From JAGREO01 sp020446285 (GTDB lineage Bacteria > Pseudomonadota > Alphaproteobacteria > Geminicoccales > Geminicoccaceae): a stretch of DNA of 64,000 nt. The translations under genes were made by a program, and so were the position numbers. Numbering within the stretch: the first letter of the stretch is position 1; each line of letters begins with the position of its first letter. The stretch covers positions 41,152 through 105,151 of the forward strand of contig JAWKVP010000012.1 of the NCBI GenBank assembly GCA_041398005.1, written 5' to 3'. Positions 55,814 to 64,000 of the stretch are shown here, piece after piece. The notes beneath the pieces were generated by a model, which saw only the letters and a list, made by a program, of their open reading frames with translations, did no database searches and was not told the origin of the DNA.

Positions 55814-57781
55814 TCAGGCGGCAACGGCCTGGGCCAGGTAGCGGCTCATGCGTCTGGAGAAAGCGCCGGGATCGGGAATCGGTTCGCCCTCGATGATTCG
55901 CGCCTGATCGAGCAGCAGATGCGAGAGTTCGTCGAGCTCCATAGCCTTGCTCTCGTCATCTGCGAGTACGGCCATGCGCTTGAGCAGGTCATGGCCGGCA
56001 TTGATCTCGAGCACCCGGCCGCCGAGGCTGTCGAGCTGGTTGTGCTGCTTGAGGAAGCGTTCGAGGCGCATGTCCATGCCGGCACTGTCGGCGACGAGGC
56101 ACACCGCGCTGTCGGTGAGCCGCCTGGAGACGCGCACGTCCTTGACGGCGTCGCCGAGTGCGAGCTTGATGCGGGCGACGAGCTTGCCCGTATCGTCGCT
56201 CTCCGACTCGCTCCTGTCGCCGCCTTCCTCGTCCGATCCGTCGATCCCGGAGAGATCGACATCGCCGCGCGTGAGCGAAACGAACGCCTTGCCGTCATGC
56301 TCGCCCACCTCCGGCAGCCAGAACTCGTCGACCGGATCGTCGAACAGCAGCACCTCGACACCGCGCGCCCTGGCCTGTTCGAGCTGCGGGCTGTTGCGCA
56401 GGCTCGCGACAGTCTCACCGCTGATATAGTAAATCCGGTCCTGACCCGGCTTCATCCGTTCGATGTAACCGGCAAGATCCGTCCAGCCCTGATCGCGGGT
56501 GCTGCGGAAGAGAGCAAATCCGAGGATGCGCTCGCGGTTCTCGCGATCCTCGTAGAGGCCTTCCTTGAGTACTGCGCCGAAGTCGGCCCAGAAGCTCTCG
56601 AAGCCCACAGTCTCGCTGGCATCCTCCGCCTTGTCGTCGGTGACGGCAGCGTCACCCTCGATCGCTTCGTCACCGCGCGCCTTCCTTGCCAGCTCGTCGA
56701 GGAGACGCTTGACCAGAACCTTGCGGATTCGCGCGACCACACTGCCATGCTGCAGCGTCTCGCGACTGACATTGAGCTGCAGGTCCTCGCTGTCGACCAC
56801 GCCCGAGACGAAGCGCAGATAGCGTGGCAACAGCGTTTCCACATCGTCGCTGATGAAGACGCGACGGACATAGAGCTTTACGCCATGATGGCGTTTGGGA
56901 TCGTAGAGATCGAACGGTTTCTGCGAGGGAACGAACAGAAGGCCGGTATAGGACAGCGTACCCTCGGCGGTGAAATGCAGGCGCGCGAAGGGCTCGTCGA
57001 AGGCGTGCGCGGTGTGATGATAGAATTCGCGATATTGCTCCTCGGTGATTTCCGAACGGTTGCGTGCCCAGAGTGCCGAGCCGTCATTGATCTGCTCGGG
57101 CGCCTTTTGATCGGTCTTGCTCTCCTCGTCGCCCGCCTTTTCCTCGCCTTCCACTTCCAGCATGATCGGAAAGGCGATGTGGTCCGAATAGTGGCGGACG
57201 ATGCTGCGGATGCGGTGCTCCTCGAGGAACTCCTTCGCATCCTCCTTGAGGTGCAGGCGAATCGAGGTGCCGCGCGGCGCGCCGGTCTCGCCCTCGCTCA
57301 CGGAAAAGCCCGACTTGCCGTCGGACGCCCACAACCAGACATTTTCGTCGCCTGCCTTGCGCGAGCGGACGATCACCTTGTCGGCGACCATGAACACGGA
57401 ATAAAAGCCGACCCCGAACTGGCCGATCAGCTTCATGTCCTGCCTGTTGTCGCCGGTGATCGCGTCCAGAAAGCGCGCGGTGCCGGAACGGGCGATGGTA
57501 CCGAGATTCTCGACGAGATCCCCGCGATCCATGCCGATGCCGTTATCGGCGATCTCGAGAACGCCCTGGGCCTCGTCCAGACGGATGGTGATGGCGAAAC
57601 CGCTTTCGCCCTCGAGCAGTTCAGGTTGCGACAGGCTCTGGTAACGCAGCTTGTCACACGCATCGGAAGCGTTGGAGACAAGCTCGCGCAGGAAGATATC
57701 CCGATCCTTGTAGAGTGAGTGAATCACCAGATCGAGAATGCGGCCGACCTCGGCCTCGAATGGTTGTACGGTCTCGGACAT
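55814..57781 (-). CDS. htpG: Molecular chaperone HtpG (Hsp90)
   Basis: ATP-dependent Hsp90 chaperone, 655 residues. The N-terminal GHKL ATPase has FLRELVSNASDACDKLRY, DNGIGMDRGDLVENLGTIARSGT and GQFGVGFYS. The middle domain carries LYVRRVFISDD and LPRYLRFVSGVVDSEDLQLNVSRE. The C-terminal dimerisation domain ends ADDESKAMELDELSHLLLDQARI. A charged Asp/Glu/Ser linker is also present. First gene of the minus-strand run htpG, gabD, gor, aroG. Confidence 0.96.
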   Translation of the reverse strand: MSETVQPFEAEVGRILDLVIHSLYKDRDIFLRELVSNASDACDKLRYQSLSQPELLEGESGFAITIRLDEAQGVLEIADNGIGMDRGDLVENLGTIARSGTARFLDAITGDNRQDMKLIGQFGVGFYSVFMVADKVIVRSRKAGDENVWLWASDGKSGFSVSEGETGAPRGTSIRLHLKEDAKEFLEEHRIRSIVRHYSDHIAFPIMLEVEGEEKAGDEESKTDQKAPEQINDGSALWARNRSEITEEQYREFYHHTAHAFDEPFARLHFTAEGTLSYTGLLFVPSQKPFDLYDPKRHHGVKLYVRRVFISDDVETLLPRYLRFVSGVVDSEDLQLNVSRETLQHGSVVARIRKVLVKRLLDELARKARGDEAIEGDAAVTDDKAEDASETVGFESFWADFGAVLKEGLYEDRENRERILGFALFRSTRDQGWTDLAGYIERMKPGQDRIYYISGETVASLRNSPQLEQARARGVEVLLFDDPVDEFWLPEVGEHDGKAFVSLTRGDVDLSGIDGSDEEGGDRSESESDDTGKLVARIKLALGDAVKDVRVSRRLTDSAVCLVADSAGMDMRLERFLKQHNQLDSLGGRVLEINAGHDLLKRMAVLADDESKAMELDELSHLLLDQARIIEGEPIPDPGAFSRRMSRYLAQAVAA

Positions 57782-58075
57782 CGCCCCTGATTACCCTGAG
57801 GTTGTTCGACGTCCAGCATGTGGTCCATCCGCCAGCCCGTTCAAGGTCGCCAAGATCGGAGACGAAGCATGTGAACGGATTGTGTGCATACCCGGATCGA
57901 CAAACAGGAGCACCTGCGGCAATCCCCGAATCAGGCCGGAGGTCTCGCGAAGGCGCGGAATCAAGGAAAAACTTTTAAACCCCGCGTTGATATTCTATAG
58001 ACAACTAAATCATCGATTTAGCACGGCGAGTCCTGCAAGGCCGGACTTCAGCCAGTTTATGCAATCGGGAGTATC
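57782..58075. other. Divergent intergenic region htpG/AbrB gene
   Basis: This 294-bp gap is GC-rich near htpG and AT-rich near the AbrB gene. It contains the palindrome CTAAATC-ATC-GATTTAG (58005-58021) described separately. No heat-shock sigma-32 site could be recognised before htpG with confidence. Confidence 0.5.
58005..58021. promoter_or_regulatory. Perfect 7-bp palindrome upstream of the AbrB-domain gene
   Basis: CTAAATC and GATTTAG flank ATC, 55 bp before the AbrB-domain gene, inside an AT-rich stretch. It is a candidate operator for autoregulation, which is usual for AbrB-type proteins. Confidence 0.4.
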
Positions 58076-58435
58076 ATGGCCAAGCTCAAGGTACATTACG
58101 ACGGGTGGATCTGCTTGCCGGCAACCATCCGCAGGCGACTCGGCATTTCCAGCGGAGACGAGCTCGATATCGATTATGCTGAGGGTGGTCTGGTCATCCG
58201 TTCGGAAATCTCCATGTCGATTGCCTCACCGGCGCCGGTGAAGGGAAAAAAGCGTGCTCCGGTGAAAAAACCTGCAGCCGCCATGGCCGACGAGCCTGCC
58301 GCAAGGACCAGTCCCGCCACCAGCAAAGCCGCTACGAAGAAGCGCTCAACCCAATCATCCTCTTCCGCCATGAAACCCGCGCGTGCGCGGAAGCCTGCAC
58401 GGGCGGCCCCGTCTTCAGGTGCGGGCGGAGCATGA
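58076..58435 (+). CDS. AbrB/MazE-domain protein with basic, histone H1-like tail
   Basis: A 119-residue protein. Residues 1-46 are a swapped-hairpin AbrB-type DNA-binding domain (KLKVHYDGWICLPATIRRRLGI, DELDIDYAEGGLVIRSE). The remaining ~70 residues are low-complexity, rich in Lys, Ala, Pro, Ser and Arg (KKRAPVKKPAAAM, MKPARARKPARAA), like histone H1-type tails. There is no toxin gene next to it, so it is probably a transcription or nucleoid factor rather than an antitoxin. Role inferred only. Confidence 0.75.
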   Translation: MAKLKVHYDGWICLPATIRRRLGISSGDELDIDYAEGGLVIRSEISMSIASPAPVKGKKRAPVKKPAAAMADEPAARTSPATSKAATKKRSTQSSSSAMKPARARKPARAAPSSGAGGA

Positions 58436-58581
58436 GGCGAGACGGTGGCGAATTCGCCCTGCGTGATTTCGTCGCTGTCCATACCGGAGCACGCCTTGCC
58501 TGCCAATGAATCCATTGACAGATCGGGCGAATAAAGTGCATACACAGCCCTGTGTACTTTTATTCCGAATGAAGGTTTTCA

Positions 58582-59988
<1,407 letters not shown>

Positions 59989-60064
59989 GGCCGTACGGTC
60001 CCTGCGGGCTGGCCGTTTCGGGCTTGCATTCTCCGGTGCCCGCAAGGCATGAGATGCAGGGTGG

Positions 60065-60155
60065 CTAGTGGATCGAACCCGACATTCGAATCCCGCAATC
60101 GACGAAGTATGGATGGCGGTTATCGCATTCAAATGTCGGGGGCAACTGCCACTAG
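60065..60155. repeat. 91-bp imperfect inverted-repeat element
   Basis: The outer arms are CTAGTGG (60065-60071) and CCACTAG (60149-60155). The inner arms are CCCGACATTCGAAT (60078-60091) and ATTCAAATGTCGGG (60127-60140), complementary at 13 of 14 positions, around a 35-bp centre. CTAG, rare in many bacterial genomes, stands at both ends. It could be a small MITE-like element or a structured leader for the next gene. Confidence 0.6.
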
Positions 60156-60195
60156 CGGCAGAACAACGGGCCCGGTCAGTTGCGGAGCGGATGGG

Positions 60196-60438
60196 ATGCA
60201 GACGATCTTCGTCATGGTGAAATGCGAACTCGGTCAATCCTACGAGGTTGCCGAAGCGGCGCGCGAGGGGATCGAGGAAGCCTCGGAGGTCTATTCCACC
60301 TCCGGTCAGTACGATCTCATCATGAAGTTCCACCTCGACCAGGGCATCGATATCGGCCGCTTCGTCAACAGCCGCGTCCAGACACTCGCCGGCGTCAAGG
60401 ACACGTTCACGCTCATCACCTTCAAGGCCTTTGCGTGA
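60196..60438 (+). CDS. Stand-alone Lrp/AsnC ligand-binding (RAM) domain protein
   Basis: An 80-residue protein consisting only of the RAM domain of Lrp/AsnC regulators (MQTIFVMVKCELGQSYEVAEAA, STSGQYDLIMKFHL, LAGVKDTFTLITFKAF), with no helix-turn-helix. Such proteins bind amino acids or modulate full-length Lrp partners. GGAG lies eight bases before the ATG. The stop codon overlaps the start of the Nudix gene (GTGA). Confidence 0.85.
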   Translation: MQTIFVMVKCELGQSYEVAEAAREGIEEASEVYSTSGQYDLIMKFHLDQGIDIGRFVNSRVQTLAGVKDTFTLITFKAFA

Positions 60439-61079
60439 CGAAGCGTGGCACACCAGAGGTTCCGGGTTTCGACAGCGAGCATGACGTGCGTATCCTCGAA
60501 CGTCGCGAGGCGCATCGCGGATTCTTCCTGTTCGAGGAGCTCACACTCGAGCATCGTCGTTTCGACGGAAGCTGGAGCGGGCCGCTCAGTCGGGAGGTGC
60601 TGCATATTCCCCGCGCCGTTTGCGTGCTTCCCTACGATCCGCTCGATAATCGTGTCGTGCTCATCGAGCAGTTCCGTGCCGGCGCGATCGACCACGAGAA
60701 CGGCCCGTGGCTGCTCGAATGCGTGGCCGGACTCATGGAAGCCGGCGAAGACGCGCAGGAGACAGCTCGTCGCGAGGTACGCGAGGAAGCCGGCCTCGAA
60801 GTGTGCGATCTTCTGCGCATCGGCGTCTACACACCGAGCCCCGGCTCGGTGACCGAACGAACCACCATGTTTGCCGCCCGTGTCGACGCATCGAAGGCTG
60901 GCGGGCTGCATGGGCTTGCCAGCGAGAACGAGGACATCCGGGTACATGGATTCGATCTGGCAGATGCGCTGGAGCTCATCGAGGCCGAACGGATCACCTG
61001 CGCCAACGCCCAGCTTTGTCTGCGCTGGCTTCAGCTCAACGCCGATCGGCTTCAGCGCGAATGGGTCGCGGCGCCTTGA
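60435..61079 (+). CDS. nudF: Nudix hydrolase, ADP-ribose pyrophosphatase-like
   Basis: Probable ADP-sugar pyrophosphatase of 214 residues. The Nudix box is complete: GLMEAGEDAQETARREVREEAGLE. The N-terminal part has the dimer strands and VVLIEQFRAGAIDHENGPWLLECVAG typical of the ADP-ribose pyrophosphatase group, and YTPSPGSVTERTTMFAARVD follows the box. The GTG start overlaps the previous stop (GTGA) with AAGG seven bases upstream, so it is coupled to the RAM-domain gene. Confidence 0.87.
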   Translation: MTKRGTPEVPGFDSEHDVRILERREAHRGFFLFEELTLEHRRFDGSWSGPLSREVLHIPRAVCVLPYDPLDNRVVLIEQFRAGAIDHENGPWLLECVAGLMEAGEDAQETARREVREEAGLEVCDLLRIGVYTPSPGSVTERTTMFAARVDASKAGGLHGLASENEDIRVHGFDLADALELIEAERITCANAQLCLRWLQLNADRLQREWVAAP

Positions 61080-61142
61080 TCTTGCCGAACGAGCGGCAAT
61101 GCTGCTAGCTGAACGTGACAGTCGACAGAAATCGGATTCGTC

Positions 61143-61433
61143 ATGGCCAAGGCACGCATCTACCAACCGGCAAAAACCCAGGCCTCCTCGGGCCGTCGCA
61201 GGACGCATCAGTGGCTCGTCGAGTTCGAGCCCGAGGCCCGCAAGATGCCCGACCGTCTCATCGGCTGGGTCGGATCCGGCGATACCCAGCAACAGGTGCT
61301 CCTGCGCTTTCCGACCAGGGAAGCAGCCATCGCCTACTGCAAGCGCGAAGGCGTCGAGTACAATGTCTTCGAGCCCCGCAACCGTGTCGTCCGCCCCAAG
61401 GCCTATGCGGATAATTTCACGCGGCGCGCATGA
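61143..61433 (+). CDS. NADH dehydrogenase accessory subunit NDUFS4 family
   Basis: Homologue of the mitochondrial complex I subunit NDUFS4 (18 kDa), 96 residues. Signature: ARIYQPAKTQASSGRRRTHQWLVEFE, then LIGWVGSGDTQQQVLLRFPTREAAIAYCKREGVEYNV and the C-terminal RPKAYADNF. It is one of the accessory subunits shared between mitochondria and alphaproteobacteria. ~60 bp separate it from the Nudix gene. Confidence 0.93.
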   Translation: MAKARIYQPAKTQASSGRRRTHQWLVEFEPEARKMPDRLIGWVGSGDTQQQVLLRFPTREAAIAYCKREGVEYNVFEPRNRVVRPKAYADNFTRRA

Positions 61434-61534
61434 CAGGCCGTAGAATCGTATCCTGATCGCTTGCGATCATTCTGCCGCGCTTTTTCGTTGATTCATGTGC
61501 TCTCAAATGATGGCTCCCCTGCCGAAGACGGCTG

Positions 61535-61565
61535 TTGACATAATTGAACTATAAATCTAGTTTAT
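61535..61565 (+). promoter_or_regulatory. arsR-type promoter and operator candidate
   Basis: A consensus -35 TTGACA (61535-61540) is followed after 17 bp by TAGTTT (61558-61563). The inverted repeat ATAAA-N5-TTTAT (61551-61565) covers the -10 region, as ArsR-family operators do. The following gene encodes an ArsR-type repressor. Confidence 0.6.
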
Positions 61566-61596
61566 TGGAAATTTCTTGATAGTGAGGAGTGACCCG

Positions 61597-61923
61597 TTGA
61601 AGGGAATCGCGGATGCGGCGCGTGGGTTTGCTGCCGTGGGATCAGAGGCTCGGATCGAAGTGTTGCTCGTGCTCGTCCGGGCCGGCGATGGCGGATTGAA
61701 TGTCGGAGAGGTCCGCGAGCGTACGGCCATTCCCGCCTCCACGCTCGCACATCATCTTCGCATACTCGCCGAAGCCGGGCTCATCCGGCAGTCCCGCAAC
61801 GGGCGACAGACGCACAATGTCGCCGACTATGAGCGTCTGCGCGCTCTCTCCACCTTTCTCCTGCGCAATTGCTGTGCTGACCGGCCGACCGAACCTGCCG
61901 AGATGGAGGCGATGCAATCATGA
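61597..61923 (+). CDS. ArsR family transcriptional repressor
   Basis: Winged-helix metal/metalloid-type repressor of 108 residues. The recognition region reads VRERTAIPASTLAHHLRILAEAGLI, followed by the wing RQSRNGRQTHNV. A vicinal cysteine pair in LLRNCCADRP near the C-terminus could sense thiophilic ligands; there is no classical ELCVCDL site. The TTG start at 61597 is chosen by GAGGAG eight bases upstream. It overlaps the permease gene by four bases (ATGA), so it likely represses it. Confidence 0.88.
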   Translation: MKGIADAARGFAAVGSEARIEVLLVLVRAGDGGLNVGEVRERTAIPASTLAHHLRILAEAGLIRQSRNGRQTHNVADYERLRALSTFLLRNCCADRPTEPAEMEAMQS

Positions 61924-62948
61924 CGACCACCGCCATCGCCATGTTTTCGAAACTGCGTGTCGATCGTGTGCTGCTTGCCGTTCTGGCCATTCTGGCGGCC
62001 GTCGTCCTGTTCGATCCGGCACGCGCGCCGGAGATCGTCCGCTTCGCCATCGCTGCGTTGGCGAGCACCGCGCCCTATATCATCGTTGCCGTGCTGCTTC
62101 TGGCCGTGCTCAAGGCAACGAGCGCCGATGTCCTGATCGCCGAGGCGTTCAAGGGCGGCGAGACGCGGATGATCGTGCTCGCGGCGCTGGTCGGCGGTCT
62201 TGCACCTTTCTGTTCCTGCGAGGTCATACCATTCATCGCCGGGCTTCTCGCCATGGGTGCGCCGCTTTCGGCAGTCATGGCCTTCTGGCTCTCCTCACCA
62301 CTCATCGACCCGCCAACGCTCGTCATCACCGCGAGCGCGCTGGGTTGGACGTTCGCCATCGTCAAGGCGGCGATCGCCGTCATTCTCGGTCTTGGCGGCG
62401 GTTTCGCGATGAAACTCGCACTTTCGCGGGGGCTGTTCGCCGATCCGTTGCGTGAGCGCCGCTCGAACGTTTGCGGAAGTTGCTGCGGCGGGCCTGTGGC
62501 AGGTCGCCCGGTCTGGAGGTTCTGGAACGGCGAATCCCGAATGCGCGTGTTCAGGGAAGAACTGGCGACAAACGGGCTCTTCCTGTTCAGATGGCTCGCC
62601 TTTGCCTATGTCATCGAGGCGATCATGGTGACCTATGTTCCGGCCGAAACCATCGCGGGGCTCGTCGGTGGCAATGGGATTCTTCCGGTGGTGATCAGCG
62701 CCCTGCTCGGAATGCCGGCCTATCTCAACAGCTATGCGGCACCGCCTCTGGTGACGGGACTCATGAGCCAGGGCATGTCGGCGGGGGCGGCGATGGCGTT
62801 CATGGTGGCGGGTGCTGTCACCTCGATCCCGGCGATGACAGCCGTCTTCGCTCTGGTCCGCCGCGAGGTGTTCGCCGCCTATCTCCTGCTCGGCATTGGC
62901 GGCGCCATCGTCTCCGGTCTCGCCTTCGGCGCGTTCGCCGGGTTCTGA
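61920..62948 (+). CDS. Permease of the DUF318/ArsP-like family
   Basis: Inner-membrane transporter of 342 residues with about eight hydrophobic segments in two halves. The conserved CSC-containing motif LVGGLAPFCSCEVIPFIAGLLAMGAPLS is in the first half, with its counterpart LLGMPAYLNSYAAPPLVTGLMSQGMS in the second. A cysteine-rich central loop reads NVCGSCCGG. ArsP members export trivalent organoarsenicals, but other members have different or unknown roles. The arsR-type gene upstream supports a thiophilic or metal-related substrate (inference). Confidence 0.85.
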   Translation: MTTTAIAMFSKLRVDRVLLAVLAILAAVVLFDPARAPEIVRFAIAALASTAPYIIVAVLLLAVLKATSADVLIAEAFKGGETRMIVLAALVGGLAPFCSCEVIPFIAGLLAMGAPLSAVMAFWLSSPLIDPPTLVITASALGWTFAIVKAAIAVILGLGGGFAMKLALSRGLFADPLRERRSNVCGSCCGGPVAGRPVWRFWNGESRMRVFREELATNGLFLFRWLAFAYVIEAIMVTYVPAETIAGLVGGNGILPVVISALLGMPAYLNSYAAPPLVTGLMSQGMSAGAAMAFMVAGAVTSIPAMTAVFALVRREVFAAYLLLGIGGAIVSGLAFGAFAGF

Positions 62949-62983
62949 CAGAGACCGTCTTCGATGCGGGCTTCGGATATCAA

Positions 62984-64000
62984 TCAGCCGCGTACGCGCT
63001 TCGATTGCGGATCGTAGAACGGCTGAAGCTGTGCCATTGCCGGAACCCGTTCCCAGGCAATCTCGATCTCGAAGGACGAGCCTTCGAGAAAATCCCGGCT
63101 CACCCCCTGCTCATGGCGAACATAGCCCATCCCGAGCGATGCGCCGAGACGATGTCCGTACATGCCCGAGGTGATGGAACCGACGATGCGCCCGTCAAGC
63201 AGAACCGGCTCTTCATGGTAGAGCAACCGTGCATCGTCAGCGAGGCGGAACTGGACGAGACGTCGTTTCGGCGGGCCCTGCTCGCGCAAGGGCAGGAGCG
63301 CCTCGCGGCCGACGAAACCGCCCGCCTTGTCGAAGGCGAGGGTGAAGCCGAGACCGGCCTCGAAGGGATTGTCCTCGACCGCAATATCGTGACCCCAGTG
63401 ACGATAGGCCTTTTCCATGCGGCAGGCATTCATGGCATGATACCCTGCGTGCCTCATACCGAACCCCCTGCCCGCCTCGACGATCCGCTCGATGACATGC
63501 GCGGCGAATTCGGCCTCGATATAGAGTTCATAGCCGAGTTCGCCGACATAGGTGACCCGCGAGGCGCGGACGGGCGCGTAGCCGATCTCGACCATACGGC
63601 TGTGCCCGAACGGCAGGCGCTCGTTGGAGAGATCCTCGCCGGTGAGGCCTTCCAGCATGTCGCGCGAGCGCGGTCCCATGAGCCCGAGCATCGGCAGGCC
63701 CGATGTGAGGTCGACAGCAACGCAATTGGCATCGCCGATGGCGGCATCGAGACGCGCCTTGTCGCGCGTCTGACCGGTGGCGGTCGCGACGACGAGGAAT
63801 TCATGCTCGCCAAGGCGGGTGACGGTGAGATCCGCCTCGATCCCGCCGCGCTCGTTCAACCATAGTGTGTAGACGATGCGTCCCGGCTCGACATCGAGTT
63901 CGGCCGTGGAGAGGCGGTTGAGCACCGGCAGTGCGTCCCTGCCCTTGACGAGAAACTTGGTGAAGCTGGATTGATCGAAGAGGGCGACGTCATTGCCAAC
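62984..64000 (-). CDS. GcvT-domain part of a dimethylglycine/sarcosine dehydrogenase-like protein (partial)
   Basis: C-terminal ~338 residues of a tetrahydrofolate-dependent aminomethyltransferase-fold protein. The frame stays open to the window edge (reading FDQSSFTKFLVKGRDA). Signature blocks: GGIEADLTVTRLGEHEFLVV, GPRSRDMLEGL, TYVGELGYELYIE, GMRHAGYHAMNACRMEKAYRHWGHDI and the C-terminal GSITSGMYGHRLGASLGMGYV. This combination is typical of the C-terminal half of DMGDH-like FAD enzymes (demethylation of methylated glycines to 5,10-methylene-THF). The FAD half lies outside. Confidence 0.87.
   Translation of the reverse strand, partial: VGNDVALFDQSSFTKFLVKGRDALPVLNRLSTAELDVEPGRIVYTLWLNERGGIEADLTVTRLGEHEFLVVATATGQTRDKARLDAAIGDANCVAVDLTSGLPMLGLMGPRSRDMLEGLTGEDLSNERLPFGHSRMVEIGYAPVRASRVTYVGELGYELYIEAEFAAHVIERIVEAGRGFGMRHAGYHAMNACRMEKAYRHWGHDIAVEDNPFEAGLGFTLAFDKAGGFVGREALLPLREQGPPKRRLVQFRLADDARLLYHEEPVLLDGRIVGSITSGMYGHRLGASLGMGYVRHEQGVSRDFLEGSSFEIEIAWERVPAMAQLQPFYDPQSKRVRG

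Overview
The window is high-GC, densely packed DNA that looks like the chromosome of a free-living alphaproteobacterium. The main markers are homologues of two mitochondrial complex I accessory subunits (NDUFA12 at 29649-30035, NDUFS4 at 61143-61433), a miaA-ilvB-ilvN-ilvC block, an aapJQMP amino-acid ABC operon, a class II (B12-dependent) ribonucleotide reductase, a DUF1192 protein and a perfect CtrA-type TTAA-N7-TTAA site. Order or genus cannot be fixed from the sequence alone (Rhizobiales or Rhodospirillales-like). There are no phage genes, intact insertion sequences, CRISPR arrays or rRNA genes. One tRNA gene, tRNA-Gly(CCC), lies at 50917-50991.

Layout. 1-4.1 kb: end of miaA, then branched-chain amino acid synthesis (ilvB, ilvN, ilvC) closed by a strong terminator. 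4.1-18.9 kb: housekeeping and accessory singles: a J-domain protein, GNAT, Nudix and DUF1192, gpt, two small exported proteins, an SDR, a ligase-like protein, a PuuB-like oxidase, an amidase, an Lrp regulator divergent from a giant indolepyruvate ferredoxin oxidoreductase, a FucU-type mutarotase, and an EEP phosphatase coupled to ygfZ. 19-22.2 kb: GH15 hydrolase and trehalose-phosphate synthase (otsA, which appears to start with CTG); the matching phosphatase otsB is at 32.4 kb. 22.2-23.1 kb: an AT-rich vapBC toxin-antitoxin unit. 23.1-27.6 kb: aapPMQJ. 27.8-32.1 kb: a cystathionine beta-lyase-like enzyme with a VOC protein, NDUFA12, and acetoacetyl-CoA synthetase.

33.3-37.9 kb is the most unusual part. 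nrdJ is preceded by a promoter overlapped by two NrdR-box-like sites 31 bp apart. Upstream of these lie four DnaA boxes, a CtrA site and an AT-rich stretch, and then a broken fragment of an M24 peptidase. This could be a replication origin, or cell-cycle control of nrdJ. 37.9-47.8 kb: a polysaccharide-ligase-like membrane protein, PPK2, two TIM-barrel sugar isomerases convergent with a TAXI-TRAP uptake system (probably one carbohydrate or acid utilisation locus), then tgt and queA for queuosine, overlapped by a GMC oxidoreductase. 49.5-57.8 kb: an alpha/beta hydrolase with a helical-repeat tail, tRNA-Gly, class II DAHP synthase, glutathione reductase, succinate-semialdehyde dehydrogenase and HtpG. 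58-64 kb: an AbrB-domain protein with a histone-H1-like tail, an RhlE-type helicase, a 91-bp inverted-repeat element, a stand-alone Lrp ligand domain coupled to a Nudix hydrolase, NDUFS4, an ArsR-permease pair, and the end of a GcvT-containing dehydrogenase cut by the window edge.

Two substrate-binding-protein genes (aapJ and the TAXI protein) are followed by perfect 10-bp stem-loops before their permease genes, a usual way to keep more binding protein than permease. Start codons were chosen from Shine-Dalgarno spacing and family N-termini, and several are GTG, TTG or CTG.
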